Shown piece by piece: positions 35,119 to 44,005 of a DNA stretch of 64,000 bases. A model generated the notes under the pieces. That model was not told where the DNA came from, did no database searches, and saw nothing but the letters and a program-made list of their open reading frames with translations. The position numbers were made by a program, and so were the translations under genes. The stretch comes from Streptomyces lucensis JCM 4490 (GTDB taxonomy: Bacteria > Actinomycetota > Actinomycetes > Streptomycetales > Streptomycetaceae): assembly GCF_014650035.1 (NCBI RefSeq), contig NZ_BMUE01000018.1, positions 25,186 to 89,185 of the forward strand, read 5' to 3'. The stretch's first letter is position 1; every line of letters begins with the position of its first letter.

Positions 35119-35393
35119 GGCCGTATCTCCTTGAGTTTCTCGGTTGTGCCGCGTCCGCCGGACGGCGGACGCGCCTGACGCCCACGACGCGCCGTGCCGC
35201 GAAGGACCGAGGGGCGCTTGGTACGAACCGTTACCGGGTGCCGTACCGGGGCGTGCGAAGTCGACCCGGTGACCCGGATCGCCAGAAGAAGTGTACGGGA
35301 CCGGCGGGGCCCCGGGTGACGCCGCTCTCCACAACCGGGGGGTGATCCACAGGGTCCGGCCGTGACCGGCCGTGGTACGGGACGGTTTGCGGC

Positions 35394-35990
35394 ATGCGAC
35401 GAGTGATGCGATGCGTTCCGGTCTGGGCGGCCGTGGCGCTGGGTGCGGCCGCCGCCGCGCTCGCCCCCGCGGCGTGGGCGGACGGCCCGGTACCGGCGCC
35501 GCCTGCCGCCCCACGAGGCCCGGCTCCGCCTCCCGGCCCGCAGGGCCCGGTGCCGGCGATCGGCCGAGCCTGGCCGGTGGGCGTGCGGCCGGTGGTGCTG
35601 CGCGGCTGGGAGCCTCCGGCGACGGTGTACGGCCCCGGGCACCGGGGCGTGGACCTGGCGGCCCCGCCGGGTTCCCCGGTGCGGGCGGTGGCGCCGGGCC
35701 GGGTGTCCTTCGCGGGCCGGGTCGCCGGGCGGGGCGTGGTCTCCGTGGAGCTGGCGGGAACGGACCTGCGCACCACGTACGAGCCGGTGAGCCCTTCGGT
35801 CGGCGAGGGGGACCGGGTGGGGGCGGGTGAGGTGGTGGGGACGGTGGAACCGGCGGGCGCCCACTGCGGTACGACGGCGTGCGTCCACTGGGGCCTGCTG
35901 CGGGGCGGGACCTACCTGAACCCGCTGTCCCTGCTCCCGCCGTGGCTGCTGAACGGGGGGCCGTCGAGACTGCTGCCGGTGTACGGATAG
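35394..35990 (+). CDS. M23 family metallopeptidase, exported
   Basis: This 198-residue secreted LytM-type peptidase probably cleaves peptidoglycan cross-bridges or acts as an activator. The signal peptide ends near AAWADG, then a Pro-rich linker (about 30-55). The catalytic domain has HRGVDL (zinc His and Asp) and CVHWGL, where the third His ligand is seen and Cys takes the place of the first His of the usual HxH. This Cys form is common in actinobacterial relatives. It diverges from rpsB across 275 bp, so the promoters face away from each other. Confidence 0.85.
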   Translation: MRRVMRCVPVWAAVALGAAAAALAPAAWADGPVPAPPAAPRGPAPPPGPQGPVPAIGRAWPVGVRPVVLRGWEPPATVYGPGHRGVDLAAPPGSPVRAVAPGRVSFAGRVAGRGVVSVELAGTDLRTTYEPVSPSVGEGDRVGAGEVVGTVEPAGAHCGTTACVHWGLLRGGTYLNPLSLLPPWLLNGGPSRLLPVYG

Positions 35991-36185
35991 CCCCGGCAGC
36001 CCCACCGGCGGCCATGCGCCACCGCGGCTGCGGACCGCCCTGCACGGCAGCGGCAGCGGCAGCGGCAGCGGACAGTCGTACGCCGCCCGCAGCCGCACGC
36101 GGTCGTGACGCCGGGGCGTGCGGGTGGCAGCCGGGGCGTGCGGGTGGGGCGCCCGGCCCCTCCTCAGCCCCTCACGCCCAGCGGC

Positions 36186-36767
36186 TCAGCCCTCCACGCC
36201 CCGCAGTGCCATGGCCACCGCGGCGTCCGTCACCACGGACGGGTCCTCGGCCGCGCCGAGCTCGATCCGCCGGACCGCCGCGTCCACGACCCCCTGCAAC
36301 AGCATCGCGGCCAGGCGGGGCTGCGCATGGCCCAGCTCCCCCAGCGCCTCGACGATCATGGCGACCAGCCCGCCGTGGGCCGCCCGGATCTTCTCCCGCG
36401 CTCCCGCGTCCAGCTCGCTCGCGGAGATGGCGACGACCGCCCGGTGCCGCCGGTCCCCCACCAGCGCGAGCTGCCGCCGCACATACGCCTCGACCTTGCC
36501 CTCGGGCGACTTGGCGCGCTCCATGGCAGCGGCCACCTCTGCCGCCCACACCGGGAAGTCGACCTCGCACAGCTCCTCGACGACGGCCGCCCGCGACCGG
36601 AAGTACTCGTACACGGACGACCGCGCGAGCCCCGTCCGCTCGGCCATCGCGGGGAAGGTCAGCGCCTCCGTCCCGCCCTCGGACAGCAGGGACCGCGCGG
36701 CGTCCAGCAGGGCGGCTCGCTGCATCGACCGGTGCTCGGCCACGGAGGCCGCTCGAATCCTTGGCAC
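36186..36767 (-). CDS. TetR family transcriptional regulator
   Basis: The 193-residue repressor-type protein has an N-terminal TetR helix-turn-helix (ALLDAARSLLSEGG, then FPAMAERTGLARSSVYEYF) and a C-terminal helical ligand domain of its own sequence. GTG 36767 starts it. It follows the whiG gene on the same strand with a 39-bp gap between its start and the whiG stop codon, so both could be read together. Its target is unknown. Confidence 0.85.
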   Translation of the reverse strand: MPRIRAASVAEHRSMQRAALLDAARSLLSEGGTEALTFPAMAERTGLARSSVYEYFRSRAAVVEELCEVDFPVWAAEVAAAMERAKSPEGKVEAYVRRQLALVGDRRHRAVVAISASELDAGAREKIRAAHGGLVAMIVEALGELGHAQPRLAAMLLQGVVDAAVRRIELGAAEDPSVVTDAAVAMALRGVEG

Positions 36768-36806
36768 GTCGACAACTGTACGGAAACGTCCCCCCGTGGG
36801 AGGCGC

Positions 36807-37649
36807 TCAGCGCCCGAAGCTCGCCAGCTTGGCCCGCAGCTGCAGCACCGACTTGGTGTGGATCTGGCTCACCCGGCTCTCGGTGACGCCGAGCACGTTG
36901 CCGATCTCCGCGAGGGTGAGCCCCTCGTAGTAGTAGAGCGTGACGACGGTCTTCTCCCGCTCGGGCAGTGTGTTGATGGCCCGCGCGAGGAAACGCCGCA
37001 GCTCCCGGTCCTCGGCCACCTCCACCGGATTGTCGGCGGCGGTGTCCTCCAGCGTGTCCATGAGGCTGAGCCGGTCACCGCCCTCGCCGCCGACGTGCAG
37101 CATCTCCTCCAGGGCGACCACGTTGGCCAGCGACAGCTGGCTGAACACGGCATGGAGGTCGTCGACCTCCATGTCCAGCTCGGCGGCGACCTCGCCCTCG
37201 GTCGGGGTGCGCCGCAGCCGGGCCTCCAGGGTGGCGTAGGCCCGCTCGACGTTGCGGGCCTTCTGCCGGACGGAGCGGGGGATCCAGTCCAGTGCCCGCA
37301 GTTCGTCGATCATCGCGCCGCGAATCCGGGTGATCGCGTACGTCTCGAACTTGATCTCCCGGTCGATGTCGAACTTCTCGATCGCGTCGATCAGCCCGAA
37401 GACCCCGGAGGAGACGAAGTCCGCCTGCTCGACGTTGGGCGGCAGGCCGACGCTCACCCGGCCGGCCACGTACTTCACCAGCGGCGAGTAGTGCAGGATC
37501 AGTTGTTCCCGCAGCCGGTCGTCCCCCGTCGCCTTGTACGACCGCCACAGCTCGTCGAGCGTCGAGGGAGCGGGCGGCCGCACGCTGCCACCGTCGCGGG
37601 AGGCTGGGGGAAGCGCCGCCCGGTCGGGCCCGGAGGTGTGCTGGGGCAT
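36807..37649 (-). CDS. whiG: RNA polymerase sigma factor WhiG
   Basis: WhiG is the FliA-type sigma factor that commits Streptomyces aerial hyphae to sporulation. The 280-residue length matches the known protein. Region 2 is visible as [18 protein letters not shown] and the [11 protein letters not shown] core-binding helix, with [19 protein letters not shown] for region 2.4-3.0. Region 4 reads [19 protein letters not shown] and ends [14 protein letters not shown]. In S. coelicolor the anti-sigma RsiG with c-di-GMP restrains WhiG; rsiG is not in this window. ATG 37649 is chosen because the upstream extension lacks sigma motifs. Confidence 0.95.
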   Translation of the reverse strand: MPQHTSGPDRAALPPASRDGGSVRPPAPSTLDELWRSYKATGDDRLREQLILHYSPLVKYVAGRVSVGLPPNVEQADFVSSGVFGLIDAIEKFDIDREIKFETYAITRIRGAMIDELRALDWIPRSVRQKARNVERAYATLEARLRRTPTEGEVAAELDMEVDDLHAVFSQLSLANVVALEEMLHVGGEGGDRLSLMDTLEDTAADNPVEVAEDRELRRFLARAINTLPEREKTVVTLYYYEGLTLAEIGNVLGVTESRVSQIHTKSVLQLRAKLASFGR

Positions 37650-37961
37650 TCGTCGCCTTGTGCCGTTCTGCCGTGAAGTGCCGTGAGTGGGGTGAGGTGG
37701 GGGTTGGTGGGGCGAAGTGGGCTGCCTGGGTGAGCTGTCGGTCTGGTGTCGAGATGGCGCGGTCTGCGCCGACGCCTCCGTGAGCGTAGCGTGACTGAGC
37801 TGTCGCGGTGTGCGAACGGCTTGGCACCACCCGTGCGCGGGGCTTTCGGCCCGGCCCGGTGACCCGATCCGGGGAATCGCTCTGCGTGATCGGCCGGAGG
37901 GATCAACTCCGGGAAACGTCAAGGGCGTCGGGCATTCCCCCGGACGGCCGAACACGCTCGG
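37650..37961. other. Intergenic region between whiG and dprA
   Basis: This 312-bp gap lies upstream of whiG, and the dprA stop is at its far end. It should hold the whiG promoter. It contains G/T-rich runs on the plus strand near 37680-37730. I could not fix a promoter or a hairpin with confidence. Confidence 0.5.
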
Positions 37962-39122
37962 TCAGCGGCCGCGGTGGGCCGTCCGGACCGAGATCATCGC
38001 CTGGCGTGTCAACTTCCAGCCGTCGCCGTGTCGTTCGACGTAACCAAGTGCTCGGAGTTCGTACAGTCTCGCGATCGCGTCGTCGCGCGTGGTCCGGGCG
38101 CCGAGCGCGATCTCCTCTGCGGGGGCCGCCCGGTCGCCGGGCAGGGCGGCGAGGACGGCGCGGGCGCCGGGTTCCAGCAGGTCACGTGGCAGCACGGGTC
38201 CCCGCCGGAGCGGCGCCAGCTCACCCATGCCGCCGACGAGTTCGACGACTTCCGCGGCGTCGGTGACCAGGGTGGCCTCACCGCGCAGCAGTTCGTGCAC
38301 ACCGGCGGAGAGGGCGCTGGTGACCGGCCCGGGGACGCCCATCGTGAACCGTCCGAGGCGCTGCGCGGCCCGCGCGGTGGCCAGCGAGCCGCTGCGGCAG
38401 GCGGCCTCCACGACGACGGTTCCCCTGGTCAGCGCGGCGATGACCCGGTTGCGCAGGATGAACCGGCTCGGCGTCGGATGGTCGCCCGGGGGCAACTCGC
38501 CCACGACGAGTCCCTGTTCCGCGATCCTGGCGATGAGCGCGGCGTGACCGCGGGGGTAGGGCCGGTCGACACCGCAGGCTAGGACGGCGACCGTGGCCCC
38601 GCGGGCGGCGAGGGCGCCCCGGTGGGCGGCGCCGTCGATGCCGTAGGCGCCGCCGGAGACGACGACCCACCCGCGCTCGGCGAGACCCGCGGCGAGGGTG
38701 GCCGCCGCATGGGTGCCGTACTCGGTGCAGGACCGGGCGCCCACCACGGCGACCGATCTGAGCGCCCACATCCGCAGACCGGCCCGCCCGCGCACCCACA
38801 GCCCGATGGGCCGGCCGTCCCCGAGGTCGTCGAGCTGGCGGGGCCACTCGGCGTTCCCCGGGCACACGAACCGTGCCCCGGCGGCCCGCGCCACGGCGAG
38901 GTCGCACTCCGGGTCGGCCCGGGCGGCCCGCGCCACGAGCCCGGCCCAGCGCACCTCGCTCACGCCCGGCAGCGGCTCCCCGCCCGCCCGCAGTCGCCGC
39001 ACCACCTCCGCCACCCCGCGCTCCCGGACCCACCGTCCGCCGGCCTCGTCCCCGGGCTCGAGCACCCGGGACAGGAAGACCCGGCCGAGCGGTTCACCGT
39101 CGTCGCTCCCGTCCCCGGTCAC
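37962..39122 (-). CDS. dprA: DNA-processing protein DprA
   Basis: The 386-residue protein loads RecA on single-stranded DNA in transformation systems. The Rossmann core has VAVVGARSCTEYG, VSGGAYGIDGAAHRGAL, VLACGVDRPYPRGH and FILRNRVIAALTRGTVVVEA. A C-terminal winged-helix part ends RQAMISVRTAHRGR. GTG 39122 overlaps the comM stop in GTGA. Streptomyces are not generally known to be naturally competent, so its role here may be in recombination or repair. It is the last gene of the yraN-comM-dprA operon. Confidence 0.92.
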   Translation of the reverse strand: MTGDGSDDGEPLGRVFLSRVLEPGDEAGGRWVRERGVAEVVRRLRAGGEPLPGVSEVRWAGLVARAARADPECDLAVARAAGARFVCPGNAEWPRQLDDLGDGRPIGLWVRGRAGLRMWALRSVAVVGARSCTEYGTHAAATLAAGLAERGWVVVSGGAYGIDGAAHRGALAARGATVAVLACGVDRPYPRGHAALIARIAEQGLVVGELPPGDHPTPSRFILRNRVIAALTRGTVVVEAACRSGSLATARAAQRLGRFTMGVPGPVTSALSAGVHELLRGEATLVTDAAEVVELVGGMGELAPLRRGPVLPRDLLEPGARAVLAALPGDRAAPAEEIALGARTTRDDAIARLYELRALGYVERHGDGWKLTRQAMISVRTAHRGR

Positions 39123-40744
39123 GTCAGCGCCCCGATGGCCATCGGCGCTCCCCGGGGCACGCCGGTGCGCAGTTGGAGGGCGAGCGCGACGTCGGTGGCG
39201 TCCGGACGGTCGTGGCCGACGAGGTCGGCGACCGTCCAGGCGACCCGCAGCACCCGGTCGACCCCGCGAGCCGTGAGCAGGCCTCGTTCGAGGCTGCGTT
39301 CCGCCTCGTCCATCGCCCCGGTGACGGCGTGGTACCGGCTGCGCAGTTCCCGCCCCGGCACTTCGCTGTTGGTGCGCCACGGGGTCTCGGCGAGGCGGGC
39401 GGCCGCCCGCTCCCGGGCCTGGCGCACCCGCTCGGCCACGGTCGCGGTGGACTCACCCCGGGCCCCGGGTTCGGTGAGCTGGGCCCTGCTGACGGGGTCG
39501 ACCTCGACCCGCAGGTCCACCCGGTCCAGCAGCGGGCCGGACAACCGCGACTGGTAGCGGCGGACGGCCGACGGAGGGCATTCGCACAGCGCGTCGCGCT
39601 GCGAGAAGCGCCCGCACGGGCAGGGATTGGCCGCGAGGACCATCAGGAAGCGCGCCGGGAAGCGGACGACGCCCGCGCTGCGGGCGATCACCACGTGTCC
39701 CGACTCCAGCGGCTGCCGCAGGGCGTCGAGGGTCCGGCTGTGGAACTCGGGGGCCTCGTCCAGGAAGAGCACGCCACGGTGGGCGAGGGACACGGCCCCG
39801 GGGCGGGCCATGCCGGGGCCGCCGCCGACGAGCGACTGCATCGTCGCCGAGTGGTGCGGGGCGCAGTAGGGGGCGGTGTCGATGAGCGGTTTGCCCGGCG
39901 GCAGCAGCCCGGCGACCGAGTGCACGGCCGTGACCTCCAGCGACGCCTCCCTGGTCAGCGGGGGAAGCACGGCGGGCAGGCGCTCGGCGAGCATCGTCTT
40001 GCCCGCGCCCGGCGGTCCCTCCAGGAAGAGGTGGTGCCCGCCGGCGGCCGCCACCTCCACGGCCGTACGGGCCGAGGTCTGGCCCACGACGTCCGCGAGG
40101 TCGTGACCGTGGTCGTGCTGTGCGGCGCCGAGCGTCCGCATGCCGGTGGCCGCGCCCGTGCCCGGCACGCGCAGACCGGCCAGCAGGGGGTCCGGGCGTT
40201 CCTGCTGGTCGGGTGTCTCCTCGGGGACGGGTTCGTCGGTCAGGAGGGCGACGAGCTGCCGCAGGGTGCGCACTCCCAGCACCGACACTCCGGGGACCAG
40301 CGACGCCTCGGCGGCGGCGCACTGCGGTACGACGACCTGTTCGTAGCCCGCGTCGGCCGCCGCCAGGACCGCGGGCAGGATGCCCCGCACCGGACGTACA
40401 CGGCCGTCCAGGCCCAGCTCGCCGATCATGAGGACGTCGGCCAGGACCCGGGGGTCGATCCGCTCGGCGGCGCCGAGCACCGCACAGGCGACGGCCAGGT
40501 CGAAGCCGGAGCCGGCCTTGGGCACCGACGCGGGGCTGAGCCCTACGGTGAGCTTCTTCTGCGGCCACTCACCGCCCGAGTTGACCACCGCCGCCCGGAC
40601 CCGGTCGCGGCTTTCCGTGAGGCTCTTGTCGGGCAGTCCCACCAGGGTGAAGGCGGCGACGCCGGGTTCGAGGTCGGCCTGGACCTCGACGACCACTCCC
40701 TCGACGCCGACCAGGGCCACCGCGCACGTACGGGCGAATCCCAT
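39119..40744 (-). CDS. comM: YifB/ComM family Mg-chelatase-like AAA ATPase
   Basis: The 541-residue AAA+ protein resembles ComM, a branch-migration helicase that helps integrate foreign DNA in competent bacteria. The N-terminal ChlI-like domain has VGLPDKSLTESRDRVRAA. Walker A is GPPGAGKT, Walker B LFLDEAPEF, and a Cys-rich NPCPCG motif with CECPPSAVRRYQSRLSGPLLDR follows. ATG 40744 overlaps the yraN stop by one base and the stop overlaps dprA. The set is conserved across bacteria with and without natural competence. Confidence 0.92.
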   Translation of the reverse strand: MGFARTCAVALVGVEGVVVEVQADLEPGVAAFTLVGLPDKSLTESRDRVRAAVVNSGGEWPQKKLTVGLSPASVPKAGSGFDLAVACAVLGAAERIDPRVLADVLMIGELGLDGRVRPVRGILPAVLAAADAGYEQVVVPQCAAAEASLVPGVSVLGVRTLRQLVALLTDEPVPEETPDQQERPDPLLAGLRVPGTGAATGMRTLGAAQHDHGHDLADVVGQTSARTAVEVAAAGGHHLFLEGPPGAGKTMLAERLPAVLPPLTREASLEVTAVHSVAGLLPPGKPLIDTAPYCAPHHSATMQSLVGGGPGMARPGAVSLAHRGVLFLDEAPEFHSRTLDALRQPLESGHVVIARSAGVVRFPARFLMVLAANPCPCGRFSQRDALCECPPSAVRRYQSRLSGPLLDRVDLRVEVDPVSRAQLTEPGARGESTATVAERVRQARERAAARLAETPWRTNSEVPGRELRSRYHAVTGAMDEAERSLERGLLTARGVDRVLRVAWTVADLVGHDRPDATDVALALQLRTGVPRGAPMAIGALT

Positions 40745-41109
40745 CAGGACACCCCCCGCACGTGCTCCACGGTCGGGGCGCCCCGGCGGGGCAGGAGGAC
40801 GCCGACCAGGTCGATGCGCACGCCTCCCGGCGGGGCGCCTCCGTGGGCATGGATCCAGCGTTCCGCGAGGCTCCGCAGCCGCTCGGCCCGGCGGGGGGAG
40901 ATCGCGGCCATCGGATGCTCGTAGGCACCGACCCTGCGGGTCTTCACCTCGCAGACGACGAGCGAACCGCCGTCGCGCGCCACGATGTCGATCTCACCGG
41001 ACCGTCCGCAGCGCCAGTTGCGCTCCAGGATCGTCATCCCGGTCCGGGTCAGCCAGCGCACGGCCAGGTCCTCGCCGTACCTGCCGAGCGCGTTGCGTGC
41101 CTTGCTCAT
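40744..41109 (-). CDS. YraN family protein (UPF0102), nuclease-like fold
   Basis: The 121-residue protein has the restriction-endonuclease-like fold of UPF0102. Conserved motifs are [38 protein letters not shown] and VVCEVKTRR, giving the Glu, Asp and Glu-x-Lys active-site set. Activity is not established for most members. ATG 41109 is preferred to the longer reading. Its stop overlaps the comM start by one base (TGATG), so it is the first gene of the yraN-comM-dprA operon. Confidence 0.9.
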   Translation of the reverse strand: MSKARNALGRYGEDLAVRWLTRTGMTILERNWRCGRSGEIDIVARDGGSLVVCEVKTRRVGAYEHPMAAISPRRAERLRSLAERWIHAHGGAPPGGVRIDLVGVLLPRRGAPTVEHVRGVS

Positions 41110-41218
41110 GTCGGCACCACCTCCGGCGCCAACGGTCACGCATGCCGCTCACCCCTGTTGATCTTGGTGAGCTACTCGCCGGTTGTGGAGAACCCCGTCA
41201 CCCGTACAGGGGGCCGTG

Positions 41219-41527
41219 TCAGCCGCCCGGCAGCTCCAGGTCGCTCTTGTTCAGCTCCTCGATATTCACGTCCTTGAACGTGAGCACCCGGACCTGCTTG
41301 ACGAAACGGGCCGGCCGGTACATGTCCCAGACCCAGGCGTCGGCCATGGACACCTCGAAGAACACCTCACCCTGGACCGAGTGCACCTGCATCTCGTAGT
41401 CGTTGGTGAGGTAGAAACGCCGCTCGGTCTCGATCACGTATTTGAACAGACCGACGACGTCTCGGTACTCCCGGTAGAGCTTCAGCTCCATCTCGGTCTC
41501 GTACTTCTCGAGGTCCTCGGCGCTCAT
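41219..41527 (-). CDS. DUF2469 family protein
   Basis: The 102-residue protein matches the actinobacterial DUF2469 family: it begins SAEDLEKYETEMELKLYREYRD, and has YVIETERRFYLTND and AWVWDMYRPARFV. It is highly conserved between actinobacteria, small and acidic, with no membrane segment. Function is unknown. It sits between the Nudix and yraN genes, 56 bp below the former. Confidence 0.9.
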   Translation of the reverse strand: MSAEDLEKYETEMELKLYREYRDVVGLFKYVIETERRFYLTNDYEMQVHSVQGEVFFEVSMADAWVWDMYRPARFVKQVRVLTFKDVNIEELNKSDLELPGG

Positions 41528-41583
41528 GGCATGTTCCCCTTCAGCCGTGCGATCCCCCCATTGTGCGCCAGTACCGGGAACCC

Positions 41584-42108
41584 TCAGACGATTTCCGTGT
41601 CGAGGGTCACGGGGCTGGCCGGGGGACCTTCGTCGAGCAGCGTCCGCAGCAGCTCGGCGAGTCTGGTCGGATACACCGTCTCATGTGCGCGGGCGAGTTC
41701 CCGACACGTCCACCAGCGCGCTCCGGCGACACTGCGCCGCTCCAGCTCCGTCAGCCCCGTCGCCGCCGTGGCCGTCTGGGTCGTACGGGCCAGGTAGTAC
41801 CACTCGTCCTGGTCCCAGCGGCGGCCCGCGAACGGGAAGGAACACCTGCGCCGCCACAGCACCGGGCCGAGATCGACGTCGGTGATGCCGGTCTCCTCGG
41901 CGAGTTCCCGCAGCGCCGCCTCCTCGCGCGTCTCGGCGCCCTCCAGACCGCCGCCCGGGGTGAACCACCAGTCGTCGGCGAGGTCGTCCGGTTCATGGCC
42001 GTGCAGCAGGAGGATCCGGTCATCGGGGTCCAGCAGCACCACCCGGGCCACCCTGCGCGGGCCGCCCCCCTGCGGCTCCTCGCCGGTGTGCATGGCCTCA
42101 GCGGGCAC
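41584..42108 (-). CDS. Nudix hydrolase
   Basis: The 174-residue protein has an intact Nudix box, GGGLEGAETREEAALRELAEETGI in its order of Gly, Glu, REx2EE and Gly at about residues 48-71, so it can hydrolyse nucleoside diphosphate-linked compounds. The substrate is unknown. GTG 42108 is preferred because GGAGG lies 6 nt upstream; ATG 42093 and an in-frame GTG at 42132 are alternatives. The start overlaps the end of the sipZ gene by 11 bp, so translation is coupled. In S. lividans sipZ is reported to lead an operon with unrelated genes, which fits this order. Confidence 0.88.
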   Translation of the reverse strand: MPAEAMHTGEEPQGGGPRRVARVVLLDPDDRILLLHGHEPDDLADDWWFTPGGGLEGAETREEAALRELAEETGITDVDLGPVLWRRRCSFPFAGRRWDQDEWYYLARTTQTATAATGLTELERRSVAGARWWTCRELARAHETVYPTRLAELLRTLLDEGPPASPVTLDTEIV

Positions 42109-42883
42109 CGGCCGCCTCCGGGCGGGCGGCACGGGCGCGGGAGCGGCTCACGCGCGCCGCGATCGGGCCGTACGCGCCGCCGCCGAGGACCAGGACCATT
42201 CCGGCGACGACCATCACCTCGATCGTGCGCAGCGGGCCGGGCTGGGAGAGGGCGCCGAGCGACTCGAAACCGGTGGGGCGCTTGAGCATGCCCTTCCAGG
42301 GCCACACGACGGCGTCCACGCGGGCGGACACGGCACCGCGCGAGACCGTGCCCTTGCCGGCGTCCGTGAGGTGGGCGGTGGAGTCCAGGGAGCCCTGGCG
42401 TTCGTCACCGAGCAGGAAGAGCCGGCCTTCGGGGACGGTCACGGTCGGGAAGTCCTTGATCTCGGCCAGGCTGCCCTTGGGCAGGTACGGCTCGTCGATC
42501 TGCTTGCCGTTGACGGTCAGCTTGCCGTCGGTGCAGCAGGAGACGGTGTCCCCGCCGACCGCGACGACGCGCTTGACCACCTTCGCGTTGCTGACCCAGG
42601 ACTTGTCCTCGAAGACGACCACGTCACCGCGGCGCACCTCGTCGCCGTCGACGCGCTGGGCGAGCACGCGGTCGCCGGCGTCGATGGTCGGGGTCATGGA
42701 GCTGGTCGGCACCGTGTACGGCCGGTAGATGAACGCGCCCCAGGCGAAACCGCCGAGGAACAGCACCAGGCCCAGCGCCACGGCCAGCCCGGACAGCCGC
42801 TGCCCGATCCGGCTGCCGCCGGCCCCTGCCGTCCCTGCGCCACCGCTGTGCGGGGCCGTACGCGTCGTGCTCTCGCCACCCAT
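42098..42883 (-). CDS. sipZ: Type I signal peptidase SipZ-like
   Basis: This 261-residue membrane protease removes signal peptides. Catalytic Ser is in VPTSSMTPT and catalytic Lys in VVKRVVAVGGD. Box E reads LLGDERQGSLDS. An N-terminal membrane helix precedes the Ser, and a second one near the C-terminus (VMVVAGMVLVLGGGAYG) follows the periplasm-like domain. The SipZ name is by position, the last of the four clustered genes as in S. lividans and S. coelicolor. It is 114 bp below sipY. Confidence 0.9.
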   Translation of the reverse strand: MGGESTTRTAPHSGGAGTAGAGGSRIGQRLSGLAVALGLVLFLGGFAWGAFIYRPYTVPTSSMTPTIDAGDRVLAQRVDGDEVRRGDVVVFEDKSWVSNAKVVKRVVAVGGDTVSCCTDGKLTVNGKQIDEPYLPKGSLAEIKDFPTVTVPEGRLFLLGDERQGSLDSTAHLTDAGKGTVSRGAVSARVDAVVWPWKGMLKRPTGFESLGALSQPGPLRTIEVMVVAGMVLVLGGGAYGPIAARVSRSRARAARPEAAGAR

Positions 42884-42997
42884 GGACCCGCACCCTACCC
42901 GGCGGTACCGAATCGGGGCAGCCCCTGTTTCACGACCGGTATGACCAGCGCGGGGCCATGCGTTCCGGTTGGTCCCGGCCCCGCCGGGACCGCGGGC

Positions 42998-44005
42998 TCA
43001 GCGCGGCCCGGGGGACGTCGTCCGCACGGCCCCGGCCGCCGGGCGGCTCGCACGCCGGCGCCGCCACAGCGCCAGCGGCAGCACCGCCGCGAACGCCACG
43101 CCATCGGGGGCGACCGTCAGGGACGCGGACGCGGAGGACTGCTGGCCGAGGCCGGGCTGGTCGAAGGTGTCCGGAACCGGCAGGGTGCCCCAGCGGTTGA
43201 TCGGCCAGGCCTTGACGATGGCGCGGCCGACGACCTTGTCGACGGGGACCATGCCGTGGTTCTTGTCCGACTGGTTGTAGCGGGAGTCGCGGGAGTTCTG
43301 GCGGTGGTCGCCCATCACCCAGATGTAGCCCTTGGGGACCTTCACCTTGAACTGGCCGCCGATGTCGTCCTGGGTGCACGGCGTGTTGCCGGGGTACACG
43401 TACGGCTCGTCGAGCGCCTTGCCGTTGACCGTCAAGGGGCCGGTCTTCTTGCACTCGACCGTGTCGCCACCGACGCCGATCACCCGCTTGATCAGGTCCT
43501 TCTCCTCGGCGGACGGCATCAGGCCGATCCAGCTGAGCACCTTCTGCACGGCGTTGGGGGTCGGCGCGGGCTCACCGGCCAGCCAGTTGTCCGGGTCGTG
43601 GAAGACGACGACCTCGCCCCGCTCGGGCTCGGAGCCGAACCACGGGGTGAGCTTGTCGACCAGGACGCGGTCACCCTGCTGGAGGGTGTTCTGCATCGAG
43701 TCGGACGGGATCGAGAAGGCCTGCACCAGGAACGTCTTGATCAGCAGTGCCAGGACCAGCGCGATGACGATCAGGATCGGCAGCTCCTTCAGGAAGGAGC
43801 GCTGCTTCTTCGGCCGGCGCGCGTCCTCGCCCGCGTCCGCGTCGTCCGCGCGCGGCTGGTGCCCGGGCGTGCCGTCGCCGCCGGCCGCCGGGTCACTCCC
43901 GGAGGTCATGGCGCCTTCCGGTGCGGGGCCGTTCCCGTCCACGGGGTGCCCGCGGTGATCTTCGCCGTCGTGTCCCGACCGTGCGCCAACCGCCACATCC
44001 CCCAC
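42998..44005 (-). CDS. sipY: Type I signal peptidase SipY-like
   Basis: The 335-residue signal peptidase has catalytic Ser in IPSDSMQNT and Lys in LIKRVIGVGGD; the box E motif is MGDHRQNSRDS. There is one N-terminal and one C-terminal hydrophobic helix (the latter near VAFAAVLPLALW). GTG 44005 is chosen because GAGGAG lies 5 nt upstream; ATG 43909 would remove 32 residues whose codons look genuine (high GC3). This makes the sipX reading frame overlap sipY by 113 bp. Confidence 0.85.
   Translation of the reverse strand: MGDVAVGARSGHDGEDHRGHPVDGNGPAPEGAMTSGSDPAAGGDGTPGHQPRADDADAGEDARRPKKQRSFLKELPILIVIALVLALLIKTFLVQAFSIPSDSMQNTLQQGDRVLVDKLTPWFGSEPERGEVVVFHDPDNWLAGEPAPTPNAVQKVLSWIGLMPSAEEKDLIKRVIGVGGDTVECKKTGPLTVNGKALDEPYVYPGNTPCTQDDIGGQFKVKVPKGYIWVMGDHRQNSRDSRYNQSDKNHGMVPVDKVVGRAIVKAWPINRWGTLPVPDTFDQPGLGQQSSASASLTVAPDGVAFAAVLPLALWRRRRASRPAAGAVRTTSPGPR

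Noticed and set aside
36768-36806. Possible operator palindrome near the TetR start (GTCGAC)
   Set aside because: Only a 6-bp palindrome, expected often at this GC content; no longer dyad seen.
37962-41109. Evidence of natural competence from dprA-comM-yraN
   Set aside because: These genes are widely conserved in bacteria that are not competent; no DNA-uptake genes are in the window.
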